DNA of 64,000 bases. Source: Bog-473 sp963744935. Its GTDB lineage: Bacteria > Actinomycetota > Acidimicrobiia > Acidimicrobiales > RAAP-2. The stretch is from assembly GCA_963744935.1 (NCBI GenBank), contig CAVUVM010000009.1:239515-303514 (forward strand), given 5' to 3'. Shown piece after piece: positions 26,170 to 37,600 of the stretch. Under the pieces are notes generated by a model. The model was not told the DNA's origin, did not search any database, and saw only the letters and a list, made by a program, of their open reading frames with translations. The translations under genes and the position numbers were made by a program. Every line of letters starts with the position of its first letter. The first letter of the stretch is position 1.

Positions 26170-27438
26170 TCAGTCGGCCGCCGGCGCCGGGACGGGGTGA
26201 CGCGGGCGGCCGGGGTGAACGCGACGGGAAGGTGCTTGACGCCATTGATGAACTGGGACTGTAGGCGCTGCACGTCGCCGGCCTGGCGGATGTCGGGCAT
26301 GCGGTCCAACAGGTGTTCGAACATCACCCGGATCTCCATGCGGGCCAGGTTGGCGCCCAGGCAGAAGTGCGGACCGCCGCCGCCGAAGGCGATGTGCGGG
26401 TTGGGGTCCCGGCTCACGTCGAAGGTGTCGGCGTTCTCGAAGACGTCCTCGTCGCGGTTGGCCGAGGCGTGGAAGAAGACGACCTTGTCACCCTCGGCGA
26501 CCTTGGTGCCGCTGAGGGTGAGGTCGCACATGGCGGTGCGCCGGAAGTTCATGACGGGCGTGACGAAGCGCAGCATCTCCTCGACCGCGGTGGGCAGCAG
26601 GGTGCGGTCGTCGACGAGGCGTTCCCACTGCTCGGGGTGCTGGAAGAAGGCGTGCATGGCGCCCGACATCAGGTTGCGCGTGGTCTCGTTGCCGGCGACG
26701 GTGAGGAGGAGGAAGAACAGCTCGAGCTCCATGTCGCTCAGGTGCTCGCCCTCGACCTCGACCGTCGTCAGTGCGCTCATGAGGTCGGCGTGGGGGTCGA
26801 TGCGCTTGGTCGCGAAGAGCTCGGCGGCATACGCGTAGAGCTCCATGGCGGCGACGAGGGCCTGGTCGGCCTGGGCCTGGTACTCGGGGTCCTCGTTGCC
26901 CACCATGGAGTTCGACCACTCGAACATGCGGTGGCGGTCCTCCTGGGGCACGCCGAGCAACTCGGCGATCACCTGGAGCGGGAGCTCGGCGGAGAGCTGG
27001 GTGACGAAATCGGCCTCACCGGTCTCGATGACGTCGTCGATGATGGGGTCGGTGACGCGGTGGATGCTCTGCCTCGAGGTCGCGCACCATGCGCGGGGTG
27101 AAGCCCTTGTTGACCAGGCGGCGGTAGCGGGTGTGCAGCGGCGGGTCCATGTTGAGCATCATCAGCCCCTGCTGGGCGATGTCGTCGTCGGACATCTCGA
27201 AGGGCATGGTGCCGCGGGCGGCCGAGCTGAAGCGCTCGTAGTCGCGGTTGACCGTGACGCAGTCCTCGTAGCGGGTGACGGCCCAGAAGCCCGGCCCGCC
27301 CTCCTCGTCCTGCCAGTGGACCGGGTCGTGGCGCCGCAGGTAGGCCAGCCAGGCGTGGGGGACCCCGGCCACGTAGGAGCGGGAATCCGAGAGATCGACC
27401 GGGGTGACCTCGGGGGCCACGTCCGCCAGGGTGCTCAT
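26170..27438 (-). CDS. Cytochrome P450 (CYP125/142-like), frameshifted
   Basis: The N-terminus MSTLADVAPEVTPVDLSDS continues to MMLNMDPPLHTRYRRLVNKG and GFTPRMVRDLEA, close to the CYP125/142 steroid-side-chain hydroxylases. One extra base at about 27069 breaks the frame; downstream are the I-helix LTVAGNETTRNLMSGAM, ExxR in VEEMLRF and MNFRR, and the haem loop FGGGGPHFCLGANLAR with its Cys ligand. The 3' end is unclear: the frame runs on into the TetR gene, and a -1 shift near 26185 would give a natural end (APAAD) at TGA 26170. Sterol or related lipid hydroxylation is the expected role. Confidence 0.8.
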
Positions 27439-27538
27439 GTCTGTACAACTCCTCTGAAGAATCAGACAGCTTGTCCGATTTCCGAGATGCTAAGTCCAGT
27501 CGCGCGAGGCGTCAACGGGGGCGCGCGGAAGTCCCTGA

Positions 27539-27958
27539 TCAGGAGGGTGGAGCGTTGCCGCCGGGCTCGTCGGCTCCGGCGGGCTCGTCGTGCTCGGCCA
27601 GCTGGTCGTGCTGGGCGGGGTCGGCGGGTCTGCGTTCGGGCATGATCGCCACCGACTTGGTGGGGTCGTCGGGATCGAGGATGACCCGCAGCCGCTCGTC
27701 CTCACCGGGGGGGTCACCGGGCACCGAGGCCACGATGACCGGTTGGTTGACCGGCGGGGCGAACACGGCCTGGAGGCCCCGGGCGACGCCGGTGCCGACC
27801 GCGCCGAGGGCTGATTCCCGGCGCCAGCGCTCGAAGCCGCCGCCGGCGTCGTCGTGGTCGGGCGGCTCGCTCGGGTCTTCCTCTGACAGATCCGCTTCGG
27901 TCTGATCCGCTTCGGTCTGATCCGTTTCGGTGGCGTCGTCGGGTTCGATGCGCTCCAT
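27539..27958 (-). CDS. Hypothetical acidic protein
   Basis: A 139-residue protein from ATG 27958; the frame extends upstream but loses coding character. The N-terminus has a short tandem repeat (DQTEADQTEADLSEED) encoded by 15-bp repeats at about 27896-27930. The middle reads GFERWRRESALGAVGTGVAR, then VFAPPVNQPVIVASVPGDPP and LRVILDPDDPTKSVAIMPE, an ordered strand-rich core found in actinobacterial hypothetical proteins. No signal peptide or helix bundle is visible. It precedes the P450 gene on the same strand by about 100 bases. Function unknown. Confidence 0.6.
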   Translation of the reverse strand: MERIEPDDATETDQTEADQTEADLSEEDPSEPPDHDDAGGGFERWRRESALGAVGTGVARGLQAVFAPPVNQPVIVASVPGDPPGEDERLRVILDPDDPTKSVAIMPERRPADPAQHDQLAEHDEPAGADEPGGNAPPS

Positions 27959-28253
27959 CCTCGCACGAAGGGCACGCGAGGTTCGGAAGGCAGGTTCAGA
28001 CCCGACGTTGCGCGGCTCGGACAGCGTTGCCGCGAACTTGAGCAGTATCGACACAAGGCAGCAACAACATTGCCTTCGACGTGCGCTGGTGCGATCCATC
28101 GGCCTCCTTCGCACAACGCCGTGACAAGACCCCTGGCAGTGATGGTTGCAACTGTCCGGACATTCGCGCGGCATCGTCATCGCACCACGTGACACATGAC
28201 TTTCGGCTCGTTTACTTCGCGCGCGTCGCATGACTCAATGCCTGCATTGGCGA

Positions 28254-28277
28254 AGGAGTGGTTTGGCGACCACTCCT
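28254..28277 (+). promoter_or_regulatory. Hairpin in the long intergenic region before the surface locus
   Basis: AGGAGTGGT and ACCACTCCT form a perfect 9-bp stem with the loop TTGGCG. It lies 380 bases before the TasA-like gene in the 699-base region 27959-28657, which otherwise holds no supported gene apart from the structured leader described separately. There is no T-run, so it is not a classical terminator; an operator or RNA element is possible. Confidence 0.45.
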
Positions 28278-28454
28278 GCATGATCAGGCGGTAGGCGTTC
28301 AGTGGATCTGGCGAGTCCCACCCATGGCGAATCAGCGCGTGACGCGGCCTTTCTTCGGCCCGCACGTGTGATCGACACGCGGCGCTGGACCGTCGGTAGC
28401 GCTCCGACACGACGTCGGCGGCGACTCGGCACCTATCGGTCAGGTGTGGCGGAA

Positions 28455-28537
28455 CGAAACGGCGGAGTCAAGTCCGCGTTCGTTTCGGGCCGCTTACACG
28501 GGAACTCACAAGGGTTCCCGGCAGCAAGCGGGAACCC
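28455..28537 (+). promoter_or_regulatory. Structured leader with mutually exclusive hairpins
   Basis: CGAAACG-GCGGA (28455-28466) pairs with TCCGC (28473-28477) and CGTTTCG (28481-28487). Then CGGGAAC (28499-28505) can pair with GTTCCCG (28514-28520), but the same GTTCCCG is also part of GGGTTCCCG (28512-28520), which pairs perfectly with CGGGAACCC (28529-28537). The two folds exclude each other, the layout of an attenuator or riboswitch. A further CCAGG/CCTGG hairpin follows near 28590. It precedes the TasA-like gene by 120 bases. I could not match a known riboswitch class. Confidence 0.45.
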
Positions 28538-28657
28538 CCTCGAATGGGTTCTTTGCGTAGGGCGGACTGCGCTTTGGCAGGACGTACCAGGTAACGCCTG
28601 GAGCGGGGGGTCTCAGGCGCCCAACACAAGCAACCCAATCAAATTAAAGGAGAACAA

Positions 28658-29241
28658 ATGAAGCGATTCATGAACAAGAAGGTGGCGGTCATCGGCCTCG
28701 CCAGCGCGCTTGCGCTCGGTATTGCCGGCGGCGCGTTCGCCTACTTCACCTCAACCGGAACCAGCTCTGGAACCGGTTCAGTCGGGACGGCCACTGACTG
28801 GTCCGTCACCAATGTCTCGACATCCGGCGGCCCGATCTTATCCGGGTCAGGGTGCCTTGACCCCGAGTGCTGACGTTCAAAACGTCGGTAGTGGAAACCA
28901 GGGCCTTAACAGCCTGACGGTGACCATCGCCTCTATCAGTGGCCAGGACGCCACCTACTCAAGTGAGTCGGACACCTGCCCGGTGACTGACTTCGCTCTG
29001 GTGTCGGCTTCTGGTTCCGGTTGGGTGCTGTCGAACAACAACGACACGGCGACGTACGCCAACACGCCAGCACAGGACGTTGTGGCCGGCGACTACGTCA
29101 CCAGCGCTGCTGACAGCGGTGGCAACACTGCCACCGGTACCGCCCTCCCCTCGGGGCTGACCGCGACACTGCTGGATCTGACTCACGCCCAGGACCAGTG
29201 CCAGGGCGACGACGGTCCACCTGTCGGTTACCGCCAACTGA
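28658..29241 (+). CDS. TasA/camelysin-like protein with SipW-type signal, frameshifted
   Basis: AAAGGAG precedes ATG 28658. The signal peptide MKRFMNKKVAVIGLASALAL ends in GAFAYFTSTGTSSGTGS, the pattern cut by SipW-type signal peptidases. Two extra bases break the frame: near 28838 (restoring ILYPGQG-like GGPIYPGQGALTPSADVQ) and at 29209. Removing the second gives the family end QCQGATVHLSVTAN with a stop at 29239-29241. The rebuilt precursor has 193 residues. TasA and camelysin form extracellular fibres in Bacillus; here it is the first, probably abundant, protein of the surface locus. No sipW gene lies in the window. Confidence 0.75.
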
Positions 29242-29271
29242 TCCGGTAGGCGACTCAAACTCGGTTCGGAA

Positions 29272-29303
29272 GGTCGGGCCACGGATCCCTCCGTGGCCCG
29301 ACC
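29272..29303 (+). terminator. Strong hairpin between TasA-like gene and downstream operon
   Basis: GGTCGGGCCACGGA and TCCGTGGCCCGACC form a perfect 14-bp stem with a TCCC loop, 30 bases after the TasA-like stop. No T-run follows, so it may be a partial terminator or an RNA-stabilising element that raises the amount of TasA-like message over the large downstream genes. A second imperfect hairpin, GGGATTTCAG with CTGAAGTCCC, follows at 29326-29359. Confidence 0.65.
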
Positions 29304-29397
29304 AACCACCGGGTGAGACCAGCGAGGGATTTCAGGTCCGTGGCGGAATCTGAAGTCCCTCGGTGGGCTTGCCCATCACAGTGAGAACGAGGAATAA

Positions 29398-32300
29398 GTG
29401 AAGTCAGAGCGGTTCACGAGGACGAAGCGGGTGAGGGGTGGCCACAGCGGCCGCGTCGTTGCCGCGCTCGTGGCCGTTCTCAGTGGGGTCGCAGCCGCGA
29501 GCTACTTCGTGGACGATGCTCTTGCCGCTTCTGGTCCGGCGGCACCGTCGATCACCTCTCAGCCGTCCAACCCGACCACCTCGACCTCCGCGGCCTTCAC
29601 CTTCACCGACACACTCCTCCGGGGTCACCTTCAAGTGCTCCTTGGACTCCGCCACCTTCGCCACGTGTTCCAGCGGTCTCAGCTACAGCGGCCTGGCCCA
29701 GGGCAGCCACACCTTCAAGGTGGAGGCCGTCTCGGGGACCTCGACTAGTTCTGCGACCTCGTACTCGTGGGCGATCGTCCCGCCGACCCCGACCATCACC
29801 TCCGAGCCGTCCAACCCCACGACGCGCGACCTCGGCCAGCTTCAAGTACTCCGACACATTGGCGGGGGTGTCGTTCCTCTGCTCGCTCAATGGCGCCAGC
29901 TTCAGCTCGTGTGCGTCGAGCGGGGTGACCGAGACGGTGACCAACGGTGGGTCGAACACCTTTGCGGTCGAGGCCCAGGTGGGGTCGAACACCCCCTCGG
30001 CAGCGGCGTCGGACACCTGGACGGTGACCACCCCCACGCCGACGATCACGTCTGAGCCGGCGAATCCGACCAACTCGACGTCGGCCACCTTCAAGTACAG
30101 CGACACTCAGGCCGGTGACACCTTCAAGTGCTCCTTGGACGGGGCGAGCTACAGCACCTGCGCGTCGAGCGGGGTCACCTACAGCGGACTCTCCAACGCC
30201 ACCCACACCTTCGGTGTCGAGGCGGCCCTGGGGAGCGGGCCGGCCAGCAGTGCCGCCACCTACTCGTGGTTGGTGCACACCACGGCACCGTCGATCACCT
30301 TGACCTTCCCCGCCGGCGGCAGCTACTACAACGCGGCGGGCTGGGCGGCTGGTTGCTCCCCGGTGGGCGTCTGTGGCACGGCTTCGGACCCGGTGGGGGT
30401 AACCAGTGTCGGGGTGGCCGTGCTCCAGCAATCGAGCGGCAAGTACTGGAACGGCTCGTCGTTCTCGTCGAGCTCACAGGTGTTCAACACCGCCACGGGC
30501 ACCTCTTCGTGGGACTACCCCTTGGCGCGGCCGGCTGACGGCAGCTACACCCTCTACGTGCGGGCCACCGACACGCTGGGGAACACCACCTCCAGTTCCG
30601 GCTTCACCACGGCCAGTTTCACCATCGACACCGTGGCCCCGGCCGCCCCGGTGATCAGTACTGAGGAGGACTCCAACCTCAGCACCGACGCCAGCCCCGA
30701 GTTCGAGTTCACCGATACGGGTCGGCCCAACGTCACCTTCTCGTGCGATCTCGATTCGGGGACGGTGATGAACTGCACCGGGGACACCGACCACGACGGC
30801 GACACCAACGTCGAGGGCGAATGGCAGTTCGAGAACCTGGCTCCCGGTCCACACTGCTTCTACGTGTGGGCCACCGACAAGGCTGGCAACGTCAGTCCCA
30901 CCACCAGCCTCTGTTGGACCCTCGTCGGCCCCCCGGCTTCGGTCACCGAGGTGTCGGGCTCGCCCCAGTCGGCCACCGTGCACAGCGCGTTCGGGTCCCC
31001 GCTGGTGGCCAAGGTCACCGACGCACTCGGCAACCCCGTTCCCGGAGCGAGTGTCACCTTCTCGGCCCCCTCCAGCGGAGCGTCCGGCACCTTCTCCAAC
31101 AGCTCGACCACCATCACCGGGACCACCGGATCGAACGGCGAGGTCTCTGAGACCTTCACGGCCAACACCACCGCCGGTGGTCCGTACACAGTGACGGCCA
31201 AGGTCTCGGGTGTCTCGACTGTGGCCGACTTCTCCTTGACCAACACCATCGGGGCGTCGTCCAAGCTGGTCTTCATCACCCAGCCCACCTCGGGCCAGAA
31301 CGTCACCGCCGGATCGCCCAGCGCCTTCAAGGTGGCCGTCGAGGACGCCTACGGCAACATCGAGACCTCGGACACCACCACCACGGTGAGCTTGAGCTTC
31401 TCGGCTAGCCCTGGCTCTTCGAACCTCACCTGCACCAACAGCGGCGGGTCCGGCCCGCTGACCCTCTCTGGTGGCGTGGCTAGCTTCACCTGCTCGCTCA
31501 ACAAGGCGGGGACGGGCTACGTCCTGGCCGCGACCTCGGCCAACCCATCGCTCCCGAGGGCCACCTCGAACTCCTTCAACGTCGTGGCGGCAAGCGCGTC
31601 TCAGTTGGTGTTCACCAACGAACCCCCAGCCTCGACGCTGGCCTCGTCGACCTTCTCGACATCGGTCACCATCGAGGACCTCTACGGCAACAAGGTGACC
31701 AGCGACTCGAGCACGGTGACGATCGCCCTGTACGCCAACCCCTGTGGCGGCACCTTGACCGGCACCACCTCCAAGGCGGCTTCGGGCGGGGTGGCGAGCT
31801 TCTCGGGCCTCCAGATCACCAAGGCCTGCTCGGGATATCAGCTTTCGGGCACCGACATCTCTGACGGCCCCATGTTGGCCACGAGCAGCCCCTTTGCCAT
31901 CACCACGGCGGGCGCGTCCAAGCTGGTCTTCACCACCGAGCCCCCGGCCTCGACGCCATCGACCTCGACCTTCGGTGTCGGGCTCACCATCGAGGACACC
32001 TACGGCAACACGGTGACAACCGACAGCCACACCGTGGCTCTTTCCCTTTCCACCAACCCGTGTTCGGGCACGCTGAGTGGGATCACGTCGAAGGCAGCGT
32101 CATCGGGGGTGGCCTCCTTCTCGGGTCTTCAGATCACCAAGGCCTGCACGGGCTACAAGCTGAGCGCCACCGACACGTCGGACTCCCTCACGGTCACGAG
32201 CACCGCCTTTGTCATCACCGCGGCCAGCGCAAACGTCATCACGGTCGTCTCGGGCAACAATCAGTCGGCCACCCAAGGTGCGACCTTCGCCGCCCCGCTC

Positions 32301-32954
32301 GTGGTCGAGGTCACCAACGCGGGCAACCCGGTGTCGGGGGCATCGGTCACCTTCACCGCTCCGTCGTCGGGGGCGTCCGGGACCTTCTCCAACGGGACCG
32401 ACACCATCACGGCCACCACCAACGCAAGTGGTGACCTCTCGGAAGCCTTTACAACCAACCACACCGACGGCTCCTACACGGTGAGCGCCAATACCAACCC
32501 GACGGTCGCCACCCCCGCCGACTTTAGCCTTGAGAACTACGAGAACTTCTCCATGAGCTGGAGCGCTCCGAAGGACTTCTACCCGAACACGAGCCAATCG
32601 GCCAACCTCGTAATCGACAACCCCAACGCCGTGGCCATAACCATCCCGGTGGGCGGGATCACCCTCTCGGGCCTCACGATCACGGGCACGCCCTTGGCGT
32701 CTCTTTGCGCTGCTTCCAACTTCGGGATGACTGCAGGCCCGACGGTGACGGTGAACATCCCGGCCGGCACCACCGAGAGCTTGGAGGCGGCTCTTGAGGC
32801 GGAATACTCGATTTCGCCAGCGTCGGCGATATCGGAACTGCCGGTCATCACCATGTACGACGGCTCGGGTGGGCCTGCTAGCCACACCAACCAAGACGAC
32901 TGCGAAGGTGCGAACCTCACCTTCAACTTCAGCGGAACGGCGAGCGGGTCATGA
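29398..32954 (+). CDS. Large secreted Ig-like repeat protein, frameshifted
   Basis: GTG 29398 has GAGGA 5 bases upstream. The N-terminus is basic, then hydrophobic (VVAALVAVLSGVAAASYFV). Two extra bases, near 29614 and 29825, break the frame; the rebuilt protein has about 1184 residues. It contains three repeats of the type ITSQPSNPTT...FKCSLDSATF, a KYWNGSSFS module, a PQSATVHSAFGSPLVAKVTD Big_1-like domain repeated near the end, and three KLVF...VEDAYGN domains. The last 130 residues resemble the next gene's product and end NQDDCEGANLTFNFSG. It overlaps the next gene by ATGA. Likely a cell-surface or matrix protein. Confidence 0.75.
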
Positions 32955-33433
32955 GACGCCGGACTCGTCTGCTCATCGGGGCGGTGGCCGCCCTGACGAT
33001 GGGACTCGGAGCCGGGGTGGCCTTCGCCTATTTCACCTCGTCGGGTGCTGGGTCGGGCTCGGCCAGCACGGGGAACCTCGCACCGGTGACGGTGGCAGCG
33101 GTGAGCGGCACGCCGAGCGCTCCCCTCTACCCAGGGGACATGTCGGGGGATGTCATCTTGAACGTGGACAACCCGAACAATCAGCCCGTCACCCTGGTGA
33201 GCGTCTCGGGCGGACCAAGCGCTATCACCGTGTCGAACGCAAGCGGCTGCACCGCCTCCAACTCGGGCGTGAGCTTCAACAACCAAAGCGGCCTCGACAT
33301 CACTATTCCGAAAAACAGCCCCGACTATCCGGTGGACCTGGCCGGGGCATCGGCCATGTTGAACTCCTCAGGCAATGCCTGCCAGGGGGCCAGCTTCAAC
33401 ATCCCGGTCACGATCACGGTGCGTGAGGGATGA
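32951..33433 (+). CDS. Small surface protein with SipW-type signal
   Basis: A 160-residue precursor. RRRTRLLIGAVAALTMG leads to GVAFAYFTSSGAGSGSASTG, a SipW-type signal like that of the TasA-like protein. The mature part is beta-rich (GDVILNVDNPNNQPVTLVSV) with two Cys (GCTASN and NACQGAS) that may form a disulfide, and it ends ACQGASFNIPVTITVREG. The same fold seems to close the preceding large protein. Its ATG and stop each overlap neighbours by 4 bases, so it is translated in step with both. Probably a fibre or matrix subunit. Confidence 0.75.
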   Translation: MRRRTRLLIGAVAALTMGLGAGVAFAYFTSSGAGSGSASTGNLAPVTVAAVSGTPSAPLYPGDMSGDVILNVDNPNNQPVTLVSVSGGPSAITVSNASGCTASNSGVSFNNQSGLDITIPKNSPDYPVDLAGASAMLNSSGNACQGASFNIPVTITVREG

Positions 33434-34632
33434 GACGGCTCGCTCCTACCCACCGCGTTGGTACCGAGACAACTGGCGATCGCTCCAGGGTGCTTGTCGG
33501 TGTCATTGGAGCTGTGGTCGGGATGGTCCTCTTTGTTGGCGGGGCGGCCTTCGCCTACTGGGTGTACACCGACTCCTCCAACACCTACGACACCCTGGGC
33601 ACGGCTGCGACGCTGTCGCCACCGACGGGGGTCTCCGCCACCGAGGCGTCAGCCACCTCGGTCAACGTCAGTTGGACCAACCCCACCAGCCCAGCCAACC
33701 CCACCGGAACGGAGTATCTGCTCACCCAGAACGGGTCCATGGTGTGTGAGACCGCGAGTAACTCCTGCCCGACGATCACTGGGCTCAGCGCCGATACCAC
33801 CTACAACTACTCGGTGGACGCCATGCTCGGCACACACTGGACTTCTTCGGCCTCGACCACCTCCTTTACGACCATGGCGGTGCACATCACCAGGCCGACG
33901 AGCGCCTCCACCTACGGGACGAACTGGACCTCCTCGGAGGGAGGCACGGTCAGCGGCACCTACTCAGCCGCCTCGGGCACGACCATCACCGCTGTGAAGG
34001 TGTCCATCCAGCAGGGAAGCGGCTCTTCCGCCTGCTGGAACGGTTCTTCCAACTCTTGGAGCACTGCCTGCCCCAACTACGTCAACGTCACGCCCTTTAG
34101 CCCCGGCAGCTCCGGCAGCTGGTCACTCAGCCTTCCGACGTCGGACCTGAACTCGGTGAACACCTACAACATCATCGCCGAGGCCATCGACAGCAGCAAC
34201 ATCACCGGCACCAGCTCCACCGTCTCCTTCACCTACAACGCCGGGGCTCCGAGCCCAGGCGCACCGGTTCCGAGCGCCAACGTCCATTACGGCACCAACC
34301 CCTACTGGGTCAACGCCGAGATGGTGGGCCTGACCGACACCGTCACCTATAGCGGGGCAGGAACGGTGTCTTCGGTCTCCTACTACTACTGCTACGACAA
34401 CTCGAGCTGTACCAGTAGCAACGGCACTCTCATCGGTACCGCGACATCGGGTGGGAGCTGGTCGGTCAACTGGACCATCACCTCGTCGGTCCCGACGAAT
34501 GACGGCCACTACTACGTCATAGCGGTAGCGACCGACTCGTTGTCCAACGTCGGCACCTCCCCGACCACGGATATTGGTATCGACCGGCAAGCCCCGACCA
34601 ACCTGACACCAAGTGTGAACGGATACCAGTGA
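33430..34632 (+). CDS. Secreted fibronectin-III/Ig-like protein
   Basis: A 400-residue protein. The N-terminal VGVIGAVVGMVLFVGGAAFA is a signal or membrane segment followed by YWVYTDSSNTYDTLG, again like a SipW-type site. Residues about 63-152 (PTGVSATEASATSVNVSWTN, ending SASTTSFTT) are a fibronectin type III domain. Then come an Ig-like module with ACWNGSSNSWSTACPNYVNV, seen also in the large proteins here, and one with VSSVSYYYCYDNSSC. The stop overlaps the next ATG. It probably contributes to the same surface structure. Confidence 0.75.
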   Translation: MRRLAPTHRVGTETTGDRSRVLVGVIGAVVGMVLFVGGAAFAYWVYTDSSNTYDTLGTAATLSPPTGVSATEASATSVNVSWTNPTSPANPTGTEYLLTQNGSMVCETASNSCPTITGLSADTTYNYSVDAMLGTHWTSSASTTSFTTMAVHITRPTSASTYGTNWTSSEGGTVSGTYSAASGTTITAVKVSIQQGSGSSACWNGSSNSWSTACPNYVNVTPFSPGSSGSWSLSLPTSDLNSVNTYNIIAEAIDSSNITGTSSTVSFTYNAGAPSPGAPVPSANVHYGTNPYWVNAEMVGLTDTVTYSGAGTVSSVSYYYCYDNSSCTSSNGTLIGTATSGGSWSVNWTITSSVPTNDGHYYVIAVATDSLSNVGTSPTTDIGIDRQAPTNLTPSVNGYQ

Positions 34633-37600
34633 TGCACCTGACCAAGCTCCTTCGACTCCCTCACGGGAAGCGTGCCGACCAAGAGCGCCGCCGGCCGGGA
34701 CCGGCGCGCCGGTTCGTCCCGGGGGCGATGGCCGTAGTCATCGTGGCCGGGACGCTGGGGATCGTGGGTGAGGGCGTGGCCTACGCCAGCCTCACCTCCG
34801 GCTTCGCGATCCCCACGCAGCAGACCGACCCCATCGTCCCTGGTCAGTCAACGTACTTCACGCCGATTAGTATGTCTGAAAGTAGTGGCCCCACCTACGC
34901 CAAGTTGACGAGCGCAACCGGGCTCCCGACCGGAGCCAGCTTCACCGACTCCTCAGATGGTTGCGTTCATGAGAGCAGCGGCACGTTCACGTTCAGCGAC
35001 GCCGAGATCACTACTACTTCTGCTGTGGCACCCGGTTCCTACAGCTTTACGACCACTGCTCAGGGCTACACAACCAACTGCGGCAGCACCTCGGGCAGTT
35101 CTGTCACAAGCGCCGCCGGTACGCTGGTGATCGACGCAGCCAGCGGCACCGGCACCATGACCGTGAACCCCACCACGGCGACCGCCGGTTCGACGGGCAA
35201 CACGCTCACCTTCGACTTCACCGCCTCGAGTGGGACGTTCGGTTCGGGCTCGAAGGTCTCCTTGGCCATCCCCACCGGCACGGGCACGGCCTGGACTACC
35301 CCGCAGACGTCCAATAGCGGTAACCCCGGCTACACCACCGATTCGTCTGGGACCGGCTGCACCGTGGGATCGCCGACCGTGTCGAGTTCGACCATCACGG
35401 TGACCGTCTCATCCTCGGGTTGCACCTCTGGCGACTCGTTCACTATCAGCTATGCCGACGCCACTGCCCAGACCACAACGGGAACGGCCAACTTCACGAC
35501 CGAGACCGAAGAGTCAGGCGGATCGTTTAGCGCTATCGGCACTTCACCGACGGTGACCGTGATCGACGCAGCCAGCGGCACCGGCACTATGACCGTGAAC
35601 CCCACCACGGCGACCGCCGGTTCGACGGGCAACACGCTCACCTTCGACTTCACCGCCTCGAGTGGGACGTTCGGTTCGGGCTCGAAGGTCTCCTTGGCCA
35701 TCCCCACCGGCACGGGCACGGCCTGGACTACCCCGCAGACGTCCAATAGCGGTAACCCCGGCTACACCACCGATTCGTCTGGGACCGGCTGCACCGTGGG
35801 ATCGCCGACCGTGTCGAGTTCGACCATCACGGTGACCGTCTCATCCTCGGGTTGCACCTCTGGCGACTCGTTCACTATCAGCTATGCCGACGCCACTGCC
35901 CAGACCACAACGGGAAAGGCCAACTTCACGACCGAGACCGAAGAGTCAGGCGGATCGTTTAGCGCTATCGGCACTTCACCGACGGTGACCGTCAGCGCCG
36001 CCGCTCCGGCCACTGCCAGCTTCACCCAGGAGCCCACCAACACCACCGCCGGCAACGCCATCAACCCGGCGGTCACCGTCACGGTGAAGGACGCCTACGG
36101 CAACGTGGTGCCTTCCTCCAACGTGGCCCTCACCGCCAACGGCTTCAGCTTCACCTCGGGCACTTTGACCGAGGCCACCAACTCGAGCGGCGTGGCCACC
36201 TTCTCCAACCTGGTGATCGACGCCGCCGGCACGGGCTACACCATCTCGGCTGCCGACGGCGCGGCCGCGGCCACGAGCACCTCGTTCAGCGTCAGCGCCA
36301 CCGCTCCGGCCACTGCCAGCTTCACCCAGGAGCCCACCAACACCACCGCCGGCAACGCCATCAACCCGGCGGTCACCGTCACGGTGAAGGACGCCTACGG
36401 CAACGTGGTGCCCTCCTCCAACGTGGCCCTCACCGCCAACGGCTTCAGCTTCACCTCGGGCACTTTGACCGAGGCCACCAACTCGAGCGGCGTGGCCACC
36501 TTCTCCAACCTGGTGATCGACGCCGCCGGCACGGGCTACACCATCTCGGCTGCCGACGGCGCGGCCGCGGCCACGAGCACCTCGTTCAGCGTCAGCGCCA
36601 CCGCTCCGGCCACTGCCAGCTTCACCCAGGAGCCCACCAACACCACCGCCGGCAACGCCATCAACCCGGCGGTCACCGTCACGGTGAAGGACGCCTACGG
36701 CAACGTGGTGCCCTCCTCCAACGTGGCCCTCACCGCCAACGGCTTCAGCTTCACCTCGGGCACTTTGACCGAGGCCACCAACTCGAGCGGCGTGGCCACC
36801 TTCTCCAACCTGGTGATCGACGCCGCCGGCACGGGCTACACCATCTCGGCTGCCGACGGCGCGGCCGCGGCCACGAGCACCTCGTTCAGCGTCAGCGCCA
36901 CCGCTCCGGCCACTGCCAGCTTCACCCAGGAGCCCACCAACACCACCGCCGGCAACGCCATCAACCCGGCGGTCACCGTCACGGTGAAGGACGCCTACGG
37001 CAACGTGGTGCCCTCCTCCAACGTGGCCCTCACCGCCAACGGCTTCAGCTTCACCTCGGGCACTTTGACCGAGGCCACCAACTCGAGCGGCGTGGCCACC
37101 TTCTCCAACCTGGTGATCGACGCCGCCGGCACGGGCTACACCATCTCGGCTGCCGACGGCGCGGCCGCGGCCACGAGCACCTCGTTCAGCGTCAGCGCCA
37201 CCGCTCCGGCCACTGCCAGCTTCACCCAGGAGCCCACCAACACCACCGCCGGCAACGCCATCAACCCGGCGGTCACCGTCACGGTGAAGGACGCCTACGG
37301 CAACGTGGTGCCCTCCTCCAACGTGGCCCTCACCGCCAACGGCTTCAGCTTCACCTCGGGCACTTTGACCGAGGCCACCAACTCGAGCGGCGTGGCCACC
37401 TTCTCCAACCTGGTGATCGACGCCGCCGGCACGGGCTACACCATCTCGGCTGCCGACGGCGCGGCCGCGGCCACGAGCACCTCGTTCAGCGTCACAGCCT
37501 CGACGAGCAGTGACCAGCTCGTCTTCGTGGCCCAGCCGTCCAACGGTTTTGCCGGGGCGGCCATGTCACCGGCGGTCACCGTCCAGGTGGAAGACAGCTA

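Noticed and set aside
25524..26972. A continuous frame that would encode a P450-TetR fusion protein
   Set aside because: The fusion exists only because of frame errors; both families are normally separate, and the TetR helix-turn-helix is in another frame.
28490..28620. Possible c-di-GMP-I or c-di-AMP riboswitch
   Set aside because: The conserved core segments of those classes could not be matched; kept only as an unidentified structured leader.
36001..37500. Regular repeats that could suggest a CRISPR or other non-coding array
   Set aside because: The 300-bp units are fully coding, in frame and have no variable spacers.
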